Shown: piece by piece, positions 52,523 through 60,567 of the stretch
Layout: each line of letters begins with the position of its first letter
Numbering within the stretch: position 1 is the stretch's first letter
Assembly (NCBI GenBank): GCA_964466115.1
Contig: CAYXMH010000012.1
Coordinates: forward strand, 1 to 64,000
Direction of reading: 5' to 3'
DNA length: 64,000 nt
Origin: Pseudolysobacter sp964466115
GTDB lineage: Bacteria > Pseudomonadota > Gammaproteobacteria > Xanthomonadales > Rhodanobacteraceae
Position numbers and translations under genes: made by a program
Notes under the pieces: model-generated
Seen by the model: only the letters and a program-made list of their open reading frames with translations
What the model was told of the DNA's origin: nothing
The model's database searches: none

Positions 52523-52606
52523 GTAGGTTGGTGCTGAACGAAGTGAAGCCCAACAAATTCGTTTGTCGATCACCGTTGGGCTTCACTTCGTTCAGCACCA
52601 ACCTAC
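52523..52606. repeat. Perfect 32-bp inverted repeat (palindromic element)
   Basis: The arms 52523-52554 and 52575-52606 are exact reverse complements (start GTAGGTTGGTGCTGAACG) with a 20-base loop. It lies between convergent genes and would act as a strong bidirectional terminator. The motif style, GTAGGTTGG...CCAACCTAC, is that of a common dispersed bacterial repeat. No target-site duplication or transposase seen. Confidence 0.92.
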
Positions 52607-52632
52607 AAGACCTCATCCACGGATAATCATTA

Positions 52633-53856
52633 TCAATAGTGCAACTCCACCTGCATCCATATTTTAGTTTCGTCCGTCGCAAACGAATCGGCACGATAAT
52701 CCGCCAACTTGGCTAAAAAACCATAATGAGACGATGGTGTATAGGCAAGTTGAGCGTCGAGCTCACGGCCATAGTTAGCGCTACCGTGATCGGCATCGTA
52801 CTGATGCATTTGCAACGTGTAAGTCAACAGCCCCAGTGGGCCGGAAGCCGAAATATACCTGTCGCGCAAGCCGTTGACCGGAGTGGTTAGGAATCGATCG
52901 GCCCACCCATTGAACGCATGCAACGTTGCAAAAGGAGTTTGGAAGCCATAACGGCCATCACCGCCAAGAATCTCGTAACCAAACTTAACGTTATGACCTT
53001 TAATGCCAAGACCAGTTTCGATCAGCTCATACTGCGCATTGATCTTGCTGTCACCACCACGCCAATCGGCTTGATCGGCGAACTCACCGGCATATAACCC
53101 ATCAATGCCATCAGCAAGCTTGCATTGCCCTGCGAAACGCACACCCAGATTACGCGTCGAGGTAGCGGGTAACGCCTGATTTTTTACGAAATACCCATAA
53201 GTGCTTAGCGTACCCGTGGTAAATGGCATCGCCAAATTGAAAAGGTGCGCATCCAAATTCTGCTCGGCCAAAAGCGGATTCGGATTTTCGTGTCCAAACA
53301 CACGATGCACTTCATCGACATAGAAGTAACGCAACATCAGCTGATTATCGAAACGATGATTCAACGCTAAGGCATCGAACGTTTGCTCGTTCTGACGCCA
53401 ACCACTATTGCCAAAGAAGCGCTGATTATCGAGCAAGATGCGCTGCCGCCCAACGGTCGCCTGGTTTCCAGATCCGGAATCCCATGCCAGGTAGGCCTGA
53501 TTCCATTCACTGCCTTTTGGATCAGCAATCGTTGGGTACTGCGTGCGACCATTCGCAGTTGAGTTGTAATGCTCTTGCAGCGCACGCACGTCCTCAGCCT
53601 CGAGGTACGCGGTGAAGCCATTCCAAACCGCTGTCTTAAAACCCAAACGGGTTCTTAATGTCAGTGCATTGGCTGACTCGGCGAAGGCGTCATCGTCCAC
53701 CGACTCATAGCGTAACCGCATATCAAGTACCGGTTTGCCTTCGCTCACCCAGCTGGACAAATCATTGGCCGCTTGTACCTGCGTACCGCCGCTAACGGCA
53801 ACCAAACCCAGTGCGATCGAGGCGCCCAAAACATTTATACGAAATCGAACGGTCAT
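52633..53856 (-). CDS. Alginate-export-family outer-membrane porin
   Basis: 407 residues. Signal peptide (ending GGTQVQA at about residue 28) and a beta-barrel of AlgE/alginate_exp type: LDMRLRYESVDDD, LTLRTRLGFKTAVWNGFTAYLEAEDV, GRQRILLDNQRFFGN and the closing aromatic Tyr (WMQVELHY). No polysaccharide synthesis genes nearby, so it more likely imports or exports a small anion such as nitrite for the respiratory chain; that is inference. It is 49 bases downstream of the SCO gene on the same strand and may be the last gene of the nirK operon. Confidence 0.85.
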   Translation of the reverse strand: MTVRFRINVLGASIALGLVAVSGGTQVQAANDLSSWVSEGKPVLDMRLRYESVDDDAFAESANALTLRTRLGFKTAVWNGFTAYLEAEDVRALQEHYNSTANGRTQYPTIADPKGSEWNQAYLAWDSGSGNQATVGRQRILLDNQRFFGNSGWRQNEQTFDALALNHRFDNQLMLRYFYVDEVHRVFGHENPNPLLAEQNLDAHLFNLAMPFTTGTLSTYGYFVKNQALPATSTRNLGVRFAGQCKLADGIDGLYAGEFADQADWRGGDSKINAQYELIETGLGIKGHNVKFGYEILGGDGRYGFQTPFATLHAFNGWADRFLTTPVNGLRDRYISASGPLGLLTYTLQMHQYDADHGSANYGRELDAQLAYTPSSHYGFLAKLADYRADSFATDETKIWMQVELHY

Positions 53857-53905
53857 GGCAATTACTCATCAAGGAAATTCTGTCGATCGCCGATTCACTG
53901 CGACC

Positions 53906-54523
53906 TTAGGGTGCCACCGCAGCACCAAGCGCTTTTTTGATAGCCGCTACAAATTCGGGATCGGTCTCACCAATACGGCTGGAACGCGCCAATATTCGGC
54001 CATCAGGGTCCAGCAGGATTAGCACACTGGAGTGATTGAATTCCCGGTTTTCCAATTGCCGATATTGGATACCGAATACAGCAGCCAGCGTGCGCACATT
54101 CGTCGCATCGGTGCGGGCCAGGCGCCAGCGTGTCTCGTCAAGCTTGCGCAACACGCTAAGTTTTTTCAACGCCGCCGGCGTGTCGCGTTCGGGATCGAGG
54201 CTCACCATTAACACTTGCAGCCGTGCGCGTTCGTCTACCGTCAAGGCGGCTTCGCTGCGTTTGATCGTGTCGATAATCAGCGGACACGTATAGGGGCAGC
54301 TCGCATAGAACATACTGACCACACGCACAGGACCAGACAGCGTGGCAAAATCACGATCAATGCCATCTTGATCGGTCAGCATCGCTGATAATTGATAGAC
54401 CGATTCCGTCGGCAACACCGGAGCCGCGATGGCATTTACGGCAAACAGTATGCCCAGCAGTAATGCAATGAATTGTCCTCTTATGCTTCTAGCCGCTATT
54501 TGCGCCGGATTGTTCTTACTCAT
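53906..54523 (-). CDS. SCO1/SenC-family copper chaperone
   Basis: 205 residues from the ATG at 54523 overlapping the nirV stop (ATGA). Signal/anchor (about 15-34), thioredoxin-like fold with the copper motif CPYTCP at about 83-88 and the His in NREFNHSSVLIL. SCO proteins deliver copper to CuA or other copper sites in the periplasm; next to nirK it plausibly helps load the nitrite reductase copper centres. All three copper ligands present. Confidence 0.9.
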   Translation of the reverse strand: MSKNNPAQIAARSIRGQFIALLLGILFAVNAIAAPVLPTESVYQLSAMLTDQDGIDRDFATLSGPVRVVSMFYASCPYTCPLIIDTIKRSEAALTVDERARLQVLMVSLDPERDTPAALKKLSVLRKLDETRWRLARTDATNVRTLAAVFGIQYRQLENREFNHSSVLILLDPDGRILARSSRIGETDPEFVAAIKKALGAAVAP

Positions 54524-55326
54524 GGTTTGATTTCCAATAAATCCCTCGCGCAACGAAACCCGAGATTGCGAGTGGTGTTGGCCGCTTGCAGCGAACTCAA
54601 CAACGCGACCCGCATCAGCACCGCGTAGTTCTCGCGATCTTGGGTGCTCAACGCACCTGCGCCGCAAAATTTAAGCAAATCCGAATCACCTTGCTCACGG
54701 TTATCCGCGCTGATCATCAACCCGGAGAAATCATCGACCCACTCCCATATAACGCCTTGCAGATCGTAAACACCCCACGCATTTTTCGGCGTACGCCCAA
54801 CATGTGGTAAAGCACCATTTGAAGGTCGGGCATACCAAGACAACACCCGTTCGCGCCACGCGGGATCATCCCGCGCGTCGGTACGAGTTTCATCCGCCGC
54901 TGCGGCGAATTCCCATTCATACCAGCGTGGCAAGCGCGCACCCTCGGTTTTGCAAAAAGCTTCCGCCGCAAACCAACTGACCGCAACCACGGGTTGATCG
55001 TCGCGCGCATCACCCAATGACAAAGCACCACCCCAGTGCGCCAGGTAACCACGGTCGACAAAGACCAGCGGCGCACGATCGCGCCGCCATTCCGGATGCA
55101 ATTTAACAAAGTTCATAAATTCACCATTCGTCACCGGCAAGCGGCGCAAATCGAACGCCGCGACTTTCGCCAATGCCGATTTGCCATCCGGCGGCAACAC
55201 ACTGCGCAGTTCACCGCCAGGCAAATGCACATAATCCGCCGCACTGACGCATTGACTGAACGCCGCCAGCGTCAACACAACTGCCTTATTGATAAGCGAT
55301 TGGGTACGCATCTGGGCCAAGGCCAT
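54520..55326 (-). CDS. nirV: NirV, formylglycine-generating-enzyme-like protein next to nirK
   Basis: 268 residues from the ATG at 55326 (a GTG lies at 55329). Signal peptide to about residue 27, then the FGE-sulfatase/SUMF1 fold: LPVTNGEFMNFV, PVVAVSWFAAEAFCKTEGARLPRWYEWEFAAAA, NAWGVYDLQGVIWEWVDDF, and TRNLGFRCAR at the end. NirV accompanies nirK in many denitrifiers; its biochemical role is not settled. The active-site Cys pair of true FGE is not clearly present, so formylglycine formation is doubtful. 11 bases downstream of nirK, ATGA overlap with sco. Confidence 0.87.
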   Translation of the reverse strand: MALAQMRTQSLINKAVVLTLAAFSQCVSAADYVHLPGGELRSVLPPDGKSALAKVAAFDLRRLPVTNGEFMNFVKLHPEWRRDRAPLVFVDRGYLAHWGGALSLGDARDDQPVVAVSWFAAEAFCKTEGARLPRWYEWEFAAAADETRTDARDDPAWRERVLSWYARPSNGALPHVGRTPKNAWGVYDLQGVIWEWVDDFSGLMISADNREQGDSDLLKFCGAGALSTQDRENYAVLMRVALLSSLQAANTTRNLGFRCARDLLEIKP

Positions 55327-55337
55327 CACTCTATCAA

Positions 55338-56843
55338 TTAATGCGCAGCGCCAGCCGGTCGCGTCATCTGCGCGCGCACGTTGGCCACATCTTCAGCCGT
55401 AATCCGGCCACCCGGATTGCCCCAGCTGTTCAAAACAAAGGTCAAAATGTTAGCGATTTCATCATCGTTAAGCTGACTCATCGGCGGCATTACCGAGTTG
55501 AACTCGGCACTGTTAACGGTAACCTTACCGGTTAAACCTTTCAGCACAATACCGATCGCTCGTTTAGGATCGGCAGCCAGAAAATCGGATTTTGCCAACG
55601 GCGGAAAAGTGCCAGGCAATCCCGCTCCGGTGGCTTGATGACACACCGAGCAGGTTCCATTGAACAACGCCTGACCGGCCTTGACCTGATCCTCCTGCGT
55701 CAACGTCCCGCTTTCTGCTGCCTTGGTTGCCGCCGACACTGCGGCCAAATTCGGCGCCGAGCGATCACCCAGATAAACCGAATCGACTTCCTTGCCGGAA
55801 TAGATGCTCTTATCCTCGGGGCCATCCACTTTCAGTATCGCTAATGCACCTTTGTTAAAAGCGCGAAAAATGGAATGATCCACTAAAACGTAACTACCAG
55901 GTACCTCCAGATGAAACTCAACCATCACCGCACCACCGGACGGCACCAGTGTGGTTTGCACGTTTTCCTGCTCGTGCGTGCCGCCTTCGTAACGCACCTT
56001 GTCGAATATTTCACCAATCACATGGAAGCTTGATACCAAATTTGGCCCGCCGTTTCCTACGAACAGGCGAACCGCTTGATTGGTTTTCGCAAGCAACGCC
56101 TTGTCACCAGTGAGAGAACCTTCCGATCCATTAAATACGACATAGGTTGGCTTTTCGGCAATCGCATTTTCCATATCAAACGGTTGATGGCCTTTTTCAC
56201 GATACTTACCGGTTGTATAAAAATCCCCTTGCATGACGTAGTACTCATGATCGACCGCCGGCAAACCTTCCGGCGGTTCAATCAGAATCAATCCATACAT
56301 GCCGTTGCCAACGTGCATGCCAACAGGTGCCGTGGCGCAGTGATACACATATAAACCTTGATTTAATGCTCTAAACGTGAACTGTGATTCGTGGCCTGGC
56401 GCGGTGAAACTGGATGCCGCTCCGCCGCCGGGGCCCGTCACCCCATGCAAATCGATGTTGTGTGGCATTTTGTTGTCTGGATTGTTCTTTAAATGAAATT
56501 CCACCGTATCGCCTTGGCGCACGCGGATGAAACTGCCCGGAACGGTTCCTCCAAATGTCCAAAATGTATAGGTCACCCCTTCCGAGATCGGCATTTCTTT
56601 TTCGATCACTTCCAACTCAACAATCACCTTCGCCGGATAGTTGCGGTGGATCGGTGGCGGCACATTCGGCGGACTGGTCAGTACCGCTTGTATTGGCGCA
56701 CCTTGTGGCGGCCCCAGATCGCCTTTCGTAGTCATACGATTAGGCGTGGCGGGAGATACTCCGGCTGGCTTAGCCGACGATAACTCGCTCAGCCCAACTG
56801 CTACGCATACACCAAATGCCAAATGCCATAAATTTATCTTCAC
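55338..56843 (-). CDS. nirK: Three-domain copper nitrite reductase NirK with C-terminal cytochrome c
   Basis: 501 residues from the GTG at 56843 (GGGGTG upstream). Periplasmic; reduces nitrite to NO. Signal peptide to about residue 24. Type 1 Cu ligands His128, Cys169, His177, Met182 (MPHNIDLHG, YHCATAPVGMHVGNGM); type 2 Cu ligands His133, His168, His323; catalytic Asp131 and His274. All are present. Residues about 385-500 are a fused class I cytochrome c (CSVCH 398-402, Met in NSVMPPM), as in the Ralstonia pickettii enzyme, so the cytochrome donor is tethered. Under a perfect FNR-type box 64 bases upstream. First gene of nirK-nirV-sco. Confidence 0.96.
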   Translation of the reverse strand: MKINLWHLAFGVCVAVGLSELSSAKPAGVSPATPNRMTTKGDLGPPQGAPIQAVLTSPPNVPPPIHRNYPAKVIVELEVIEKEMPISEGVTYTFWTFGGTVPGSFIRVRQGDTVEFHLKNNPDNKMPHNIDLHGVTGPGGGAASSFTAPGHESQFTFRALNQGLYVYHCATAPVGMHVGNGMYGLILIEPPEGLPAVDHEYYVMQGDFYTTGKYREKGHQPFDMENAIAEKPTYVVFNGSEGSLTGDKALLAKTNQAVRLFVGNGGPNLVSSFHVIGEIFDKVRYEGGTHEQENVQTTLVPSGGAVMVEFHLEVPGSYVLVDHSIFRAFNKGALAILKVDGPEDKSIYSGKEVDSVYLGDRSAPNLAAVSAATKAAESGTLTQEDQVKAGQALFNGTCSVCHQATGAGLPGTFPPLAKSDFLAADPKRAIGIVLKGLTGKVTVNSAEFNSVMPPMSQLNDDEIANILTFVLNSWGNPGGRITAEDVANVRAQMTRPAGAAH

Positions 56844-56906
56844 CGTATCACCCCATATCGTATGCAAATATGCGCTACAGCTTAGATGATGTTCGATTAG
56901 ATGTTC

Positions 56907-56920
56907 TTGATCTGGATCAA
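56907..56920 (-). promoter_or_regulatory. FNR/Dnr-type box before nirK
   Basis: TTGATCTGGATCAA, a perfect TTGAT-N4-ATCAA palindrome, about 64-77 bases upstream of the nirK GTG and 113 bases from the second box that serves the opposite gene. Confidence 0.85.
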
Positions 56921-57032
56921 GTGCATAGTCAAGCATTAAAACAACCTCTCACCTGGGTACGCCACATGTGATATGTTCAACGCATAGAGCTTCATTCAAC
57001 TTCATAAAAGAAAACGCCTGCATCAACACAAC

Positions 57033-57046
57033 TTGATCCAAATCAA
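57033..57046 (+). promoter_or_regulatory. FNR/Dnr-type box before the cytochrome-porin gene
   Basis: TTGATCCAAATCAA, perfect match, centre about 90 bases before the ATG at 57129. A TTG start inside the box is ruled out by this site. Confidence 0.85.
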
Positions 57047-57128
57047 CATAAGAACTTGTGAGAATGCCCAGCATGTCCTTCAGTGCAAACTGTCATTGAC
57101 AAGACTGCTTTTTAAGAGGATCTGCGCT

Positions 57129-58523
57129 ATGTCACTGCAACTCCCTCGTACTCTCGCTGCCGTTGTTGGCGTATTTTTTCTTTGCACCATCTTGCCTATT
57201 CGATACGTTCACGCAGTACCCGCGTATGCACGTCAAACCGGTCAAGCTTGCGTTGCTTGCCATGTCAGCTTTCCTGAACTCACACCCTACGGCCGCGATT
57301 TCAAACTCAGCGGTTATACGATCGGCGCGCGTCAACCGGCTCCTTTAGCGGTGATGGCACAAGCGGGTATCACCGGCGTTAAGAACAACAAAGATGATGA
57401 AGGCAACGAGATCGTACCTAAAACCGATAAGCTGGAACTCTCCGCTGCTAGCTTGTTCCTAGCCGGCAAGGTCAACGACAACATCGGTGGGTTTGTGCAG
57501 TGGACCTATGAACCCATCAACGTCAACGGTGATGGGCATATCGTAGGGCATAGTGGAATCGACAATGTTGATCTGCGCGCGGTTGGTCGCATCGAGAACG
57601 AAGACAAAACCGATCTCAAATGGCTATACGGTATAACTTTGCATAATAATCCAACTGTGCAAGATGTATGGAACAGCACGCCGGCCTTCGGCTTTCCATT
57701 TACCGGTCCGCCAAATGGCATTGAACCCACCGCCGCAACGATCATCGATGGCGGCCTGGCGCAACAAGTTGCTGGAATGGGTGCCTATGTGTATTGGGAT
57801 CGCACCATTTATGCCGAGCTGTCAGGCTATCGTACTGCCGACGGCGCGTTCTCACCGTTGCGCGCAGGTCAAGATACCAATTCAGCCGGCGGCGTCGCAC
57901 GTTTAAAGGGCATAAATCCGTATTGGCGCGTGGCCTACAATCGCCAGTGGGGGCCCAATTCGCTGATGTTTGGAACCTACGGCCTCATCGTCGATCGCTA
58001 TCCGGACAACACCTTGCCCGATACAGCAACTGATCGGTTCTCCGACACTGCAGTGGATGCACAGTATCAGTACATCACGGATCCGCACACATTCACGCTA
58101 CAAGCCACCCACATTCATGAAAAGCAGGACTATCGCGCCAGCTTTCCGGCTACTGAAACAGGTAGCCCAATTGGTGCAGGCCCCACACCCGATAATTCGA
58201 CCGATACCTTGCGCACGACAAAGATCAAAGGCAGTTACTACTACGAGCGTATTTATGGCGGCACAATCGCCTACTTCTCCACACGTGGCGGCAGTGATGC
58301 TGGACTATATCCAGAAGGATCTGTCGGCGGCAGCGCCAATGGCAGCCCAAGCAGTTCTGGTTATGTTTTTGAATTGGACTATTCACCAATCCAGAACTTA
58401 CGCCTGATGCTGCAGTACTACGATTTCAATAAATTCAATGGCGGCAGCAGCAACTACGACGGTTCGGGTCGCCATGCGCGCGACAACAATACGCTCTTCC
58501 TCAACGCCTGGCTGGTCTTTTAA
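57129..58523 (+). CDS. Cyc2-like monohaem cytochrome-porin fusion
   Basis: 464 residues from the ATG at 57129 after AAGAGGA. Signal peptide to about residue 29 (ending RYVHA), then AVPAYARQTGQACVACHVSFP with one haem site CVACH at 41-45 and ELTPYGRDFKLSGY, the pattern seen in Cyc2 and related fused cytochrome-porins. Residues about 95-464 form a beta-barrel of alternating strands ending in aromatic Phe (LNAWLVF). Such proteins move electrons through the outer membrane, for example from Fe(II). A plain outer-membrane porin with a cytochrome plug is the alternative. Divergent from nirK, each with its own FNR-type box. Confidence 0.82.
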   Translation: MSLQLPRTLAAVVGVFFLCTILPIRYVHAVPAYARQTGQACVACHVSFPELTPYGRDFKLSGYTIGARQPAPLAVMAQAGITGVKNNKDDEGNEIVPKTDKLELSAASLFLAGKVNDNIGGFVQWTYEPINVNGDGHIVGHSGIDNVDLRAVGRIENEDKTDLKWLYGITLHNNPTVQDVWNSTPAFGFPFTGPPNGIEPTAATIIDGGLAQQVAGMGAYVYWDRTIYAELSGYRTADGAFSPLRAGQDTNSAGGVARLKGINPYWRVAYNRQWGPNSLMFGTYGLIVDRYPDNTLPDTATDRFSDTAVDAQYQYITDPHTFTLQATHIHEKQDYRASFPATETGSPIGAGPTPDNSTDTLRTTKIKGSYYYERIYGGTIAYFSTRGGSDAGLYPEGSVGGSANGSPSSSGYVFELDYSPIQNLRLMLQYYDFNKFNGGSSNYDGSGRHARDNNTLFLNAWLVF

Positions 58524-58585
58524 TTGCTGCGGAGCAACCGCAACGATAACAAGGCCATCAGAGAATTAACGAAAGAGGGTACAAT

Positions 58586-59206
58586 ATGAATAAATATATA
58601 ATTTACATTGTGTCATTGATATTATTAGGTTATATAAATACTTCCAGCGCCGGCGATTCCACCACGCAAGCAGATAACGCTGCGGAAAAGCTCGCCACTC
58701 AAGTGTGTTCGAGCTGTCACGGCCCGGGCGGCAACAGCATCTCACCGACATTCCCCAAACTTGCCGCACAACAACAACAATATCTGACTACCCAAATCCA
58801 AGCGTTCCGCAATAAAACCCGCGGCGAGCAAGAAGCGCACGACTATATGTTAGGCATGGCCACGTTAATTGACGATGCAACAGCCCAAGCGCTGGGTCGA
58901 TTCTTTTCGCGACAAAAACCACCTATCGGCGTTTCCGGTGATGCTGCAGCCATCGCGGCCGGCAAGAAATTATTTGAACAAGGAATCCCCGATCGAAGCA
59001 TTGCCGCTTGTGCCACCTGCCACGGCGCCAATGCGCAAGGCAACGGGATTTTCCCGCGCCTAGCGGGTCAACACGCCGAATACATCTTGCGGCAACTCAC
59101 CGTTATTCAATCGCGCTTGCGTGAGTCGCCGGTCATGCATGGCATTATTAAGGATCTCAAACCGGAAGAAATGACAGCGGTTGCCGCGTTCTTACAGTCA
59201 AAGTAG
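58586..59206 (+). CDS. Dihaem cytochrome c4
   Basis: 206 residues. Signal peptide to about residue 22 coded by unusually AT-rich codons, then two cytochrome c domains: CSSCH 41-45 and CATCH 142-146, with Met ligands around DYMLGMA and SPVMHGI. Cytochrome c4 is a periplasmic electron carrier that can feed cbb3 oxidase or NirK. AGAGGG precedes the ATG. Located 62 bases after the cytochrome-porin gene and probably cotranscribed with it, giving a possible outer-membrane to periplasm electron route. Confidence 0.92.
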   Translation: MNKYIIYIVSLILLGYINTSSAGDSTTQADNAAEKLATQVCSSCHGPGGNSISPTFPKLAAQQQQYLTTQIQAFRNKTRGEQEAHDYMLGMATLIDDATAQALGRFFSRQKPPIGVSGDAAAIAAGKKLFEQGIPDRSIAACATCHGANAQGNGIFPRLAGQHAEYILRQLTVIQSRLRESPVMHGIIKDLKPEEMTAVAAFLQSK

Positions 59207-59393
59207 CAATAAATAATCTGCCGAGAGCGTCTTAGATCGCCCGGCGGATTCTTACCATTTGTTTTATAACGCTGAGATCGTTTCAACGCATTATTCAATA
59301 CCACAACGTATCTTCGTCGTTGCAATTTTTCAATATGCGGATCCAAATTCCGCCCCGTCGGCTTTCGGGAAAGCCAACAACTCTTCCGTTAAA

Positions 59394-59407
59394 TTGATTT
59401 CGATCAA
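59394..59407 (+). promoter_or_regulatory. FNR/Dnr-type box before the unknown gene at 59504
   Basis: TTGATTTCGATCAA, identical over all 14 bases to the ccoN box. Centre about 103 bases before the ATG at 59504. Confidence 0.83.
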
Positions 59408-59503
59408 TGTCGCAAATAGCAACCGGCATAAAATCACAATACGAATAGCTTACAAAACTATCTTAGTAAGCGAGTCGTGTTGTACAGCGAGAAGGATAAA
59501 CCG

Positions 59504-60106
59504 ATGGTTATAGGTAATTCAAGATTCACATTTACACCAACCGAAAGCGCGCAGCTTTTGCGCGATGTTGGTCGCAGCGATATCGCTGCAATCGGGTTTA
59601 TTGAAGATGTTGAGGCATGTTTGCACGCATTCAACTATGCGCTGGTCGGTGGCCAAGCCAAGGGTTTGCCTAAAGAAATCACCCAGCATCTATCGGACAT
59701 CGTTCACGCCGCTGCGCAATTGCGCAGCGCGTTGTATGGTTTGCCAAACGATATTGCAATGCTGATTGACCTGCACCTGTTGTTTGAAGGTGCACGGCGA
59801 CGCATCACCACCGATCTTGGTTTACTCGTTGAGCCACTGGAAGACATCGCCAGCGCAATCACCGAAATTCAGCGCGCCGCAGCCGGGGATGTGGTAGAGG
59901 AAAGCGTCCGCCTGGAAGACCGTTTAGTGCGCGCAATAGCCATTGCATTCCGCAACCGCCTGAATCGCAAGCCCACCGCCGAAGACGACTCCGACTTCCC
60001 CGCCACACTCGCGCATATTCTGGAATTCGCCGGACATCGCTTGCCCAAGCTGGCCGCCGTTAGCGCCGCGGTCACCCCGGTGCGGTTGCGCGAAATGATT
60101 GGTTAG
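59504..60106 (+). CDS. Hypothetical helical protein with upstream FNR-type box
   Basis: 200 residues from the ATG at 59504, with AAGGA upstream. No signal peptide, membrane helix or metal motif. The chain is almost all helix (IEDVEACLHAFNYALVGGQAKGLPKEITQHLSDIV in parts, LEDIASAITEIQRA). No family recognised. It is separated from cytochrome c4 by a 297-base stretch that holds its FNR-type box. Its place in the regulon suggests a cytosolic role in low-oxygen or NO conditions. Confidence 0.72.
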   Translation: MVIGNSRFTFTPTESAQLLRDVGRSDIAAIGFIEDVEACLHAFNYALVGGQAKGLPKEITQHLSDIVHAAAQLRSALYGLPNDIAMLIDLHLLFEGARRRITTDLGLLVEPLEDIASAITEIQRAAAGDVVEESVRLEDRLVRAIAIAFRNRLNRKPTAEDDSDFPATLAHILEFAGHRLPKLAAVSAAVTPVRLREMIG

Positions 60107-60134
60107 TTGTCCGCGAAGAGTTTTATCCGTTCCG

Positions 60135-60491
60135 TTATTTTACCTTACCGTCTCCAAAGACACGCCCGGGTAATAAATCCACCCAATGCACCCAAACGCT
60201 CTCCAGTTTTACTTTAAGCCCCGCAGCCACTGCCTTCGCCACCGCCTGCAACCCAAGCTGTACCGATTCCGTCGGGCGCGGGTTGGCAAGCACCGTCACA
60301 ATCGGGTGGTAATCGGCCTTGTGACCAGTACTGTCTCCCTCGCGCACCGCTGCCATGGGTGTAAAGTTTACCCAGACGTTACTGGGAACCGTGCTTAAGG
60401 CGGCGGTGAGTTCGCTAGACACATCAGCCAACAGCGATTGGATCTGCGCAGCATCGGAAATTGGCAGGGCCTGAATCGTAACAACCGGCAT
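60135..60491 (-). CDS. Tautomerase/MIF-superfamily protein
   Basis: 118 residues starting MPVVTIQAL: after Met removal Pro1 would be the catalytic base of the 4-oxalocrotonate tautomerase family. The first ~60 residues hold a beta-alpha-beta unit (QIQSLLADVSSELTAAL, VWVNFTPM) and the second half repeats the topology, so it may be a fused two-unit tautomerase. AAGGA precedes the ATG. Substrate unknown. Confidence 0.8.
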   Translation of the reverse strand: MPVVTIQALPISDAAQIQSLLADVSSELTAALSTVPSNVWVNFTPMAAVREGDSTGHKADYHPIVTVLANPRPTESVQLGLQAVAKAVAAGLKVKLESVWVHWVDLLPGRVFGDGKVK

Positions 60492-60567
60492 AGAAAATTC
60501 CTTTTTAATATTCGTGTTTTTTACAAAAAAAAAGAGACGCTAAAAAACCATTAACGCGGTTCTTGCA

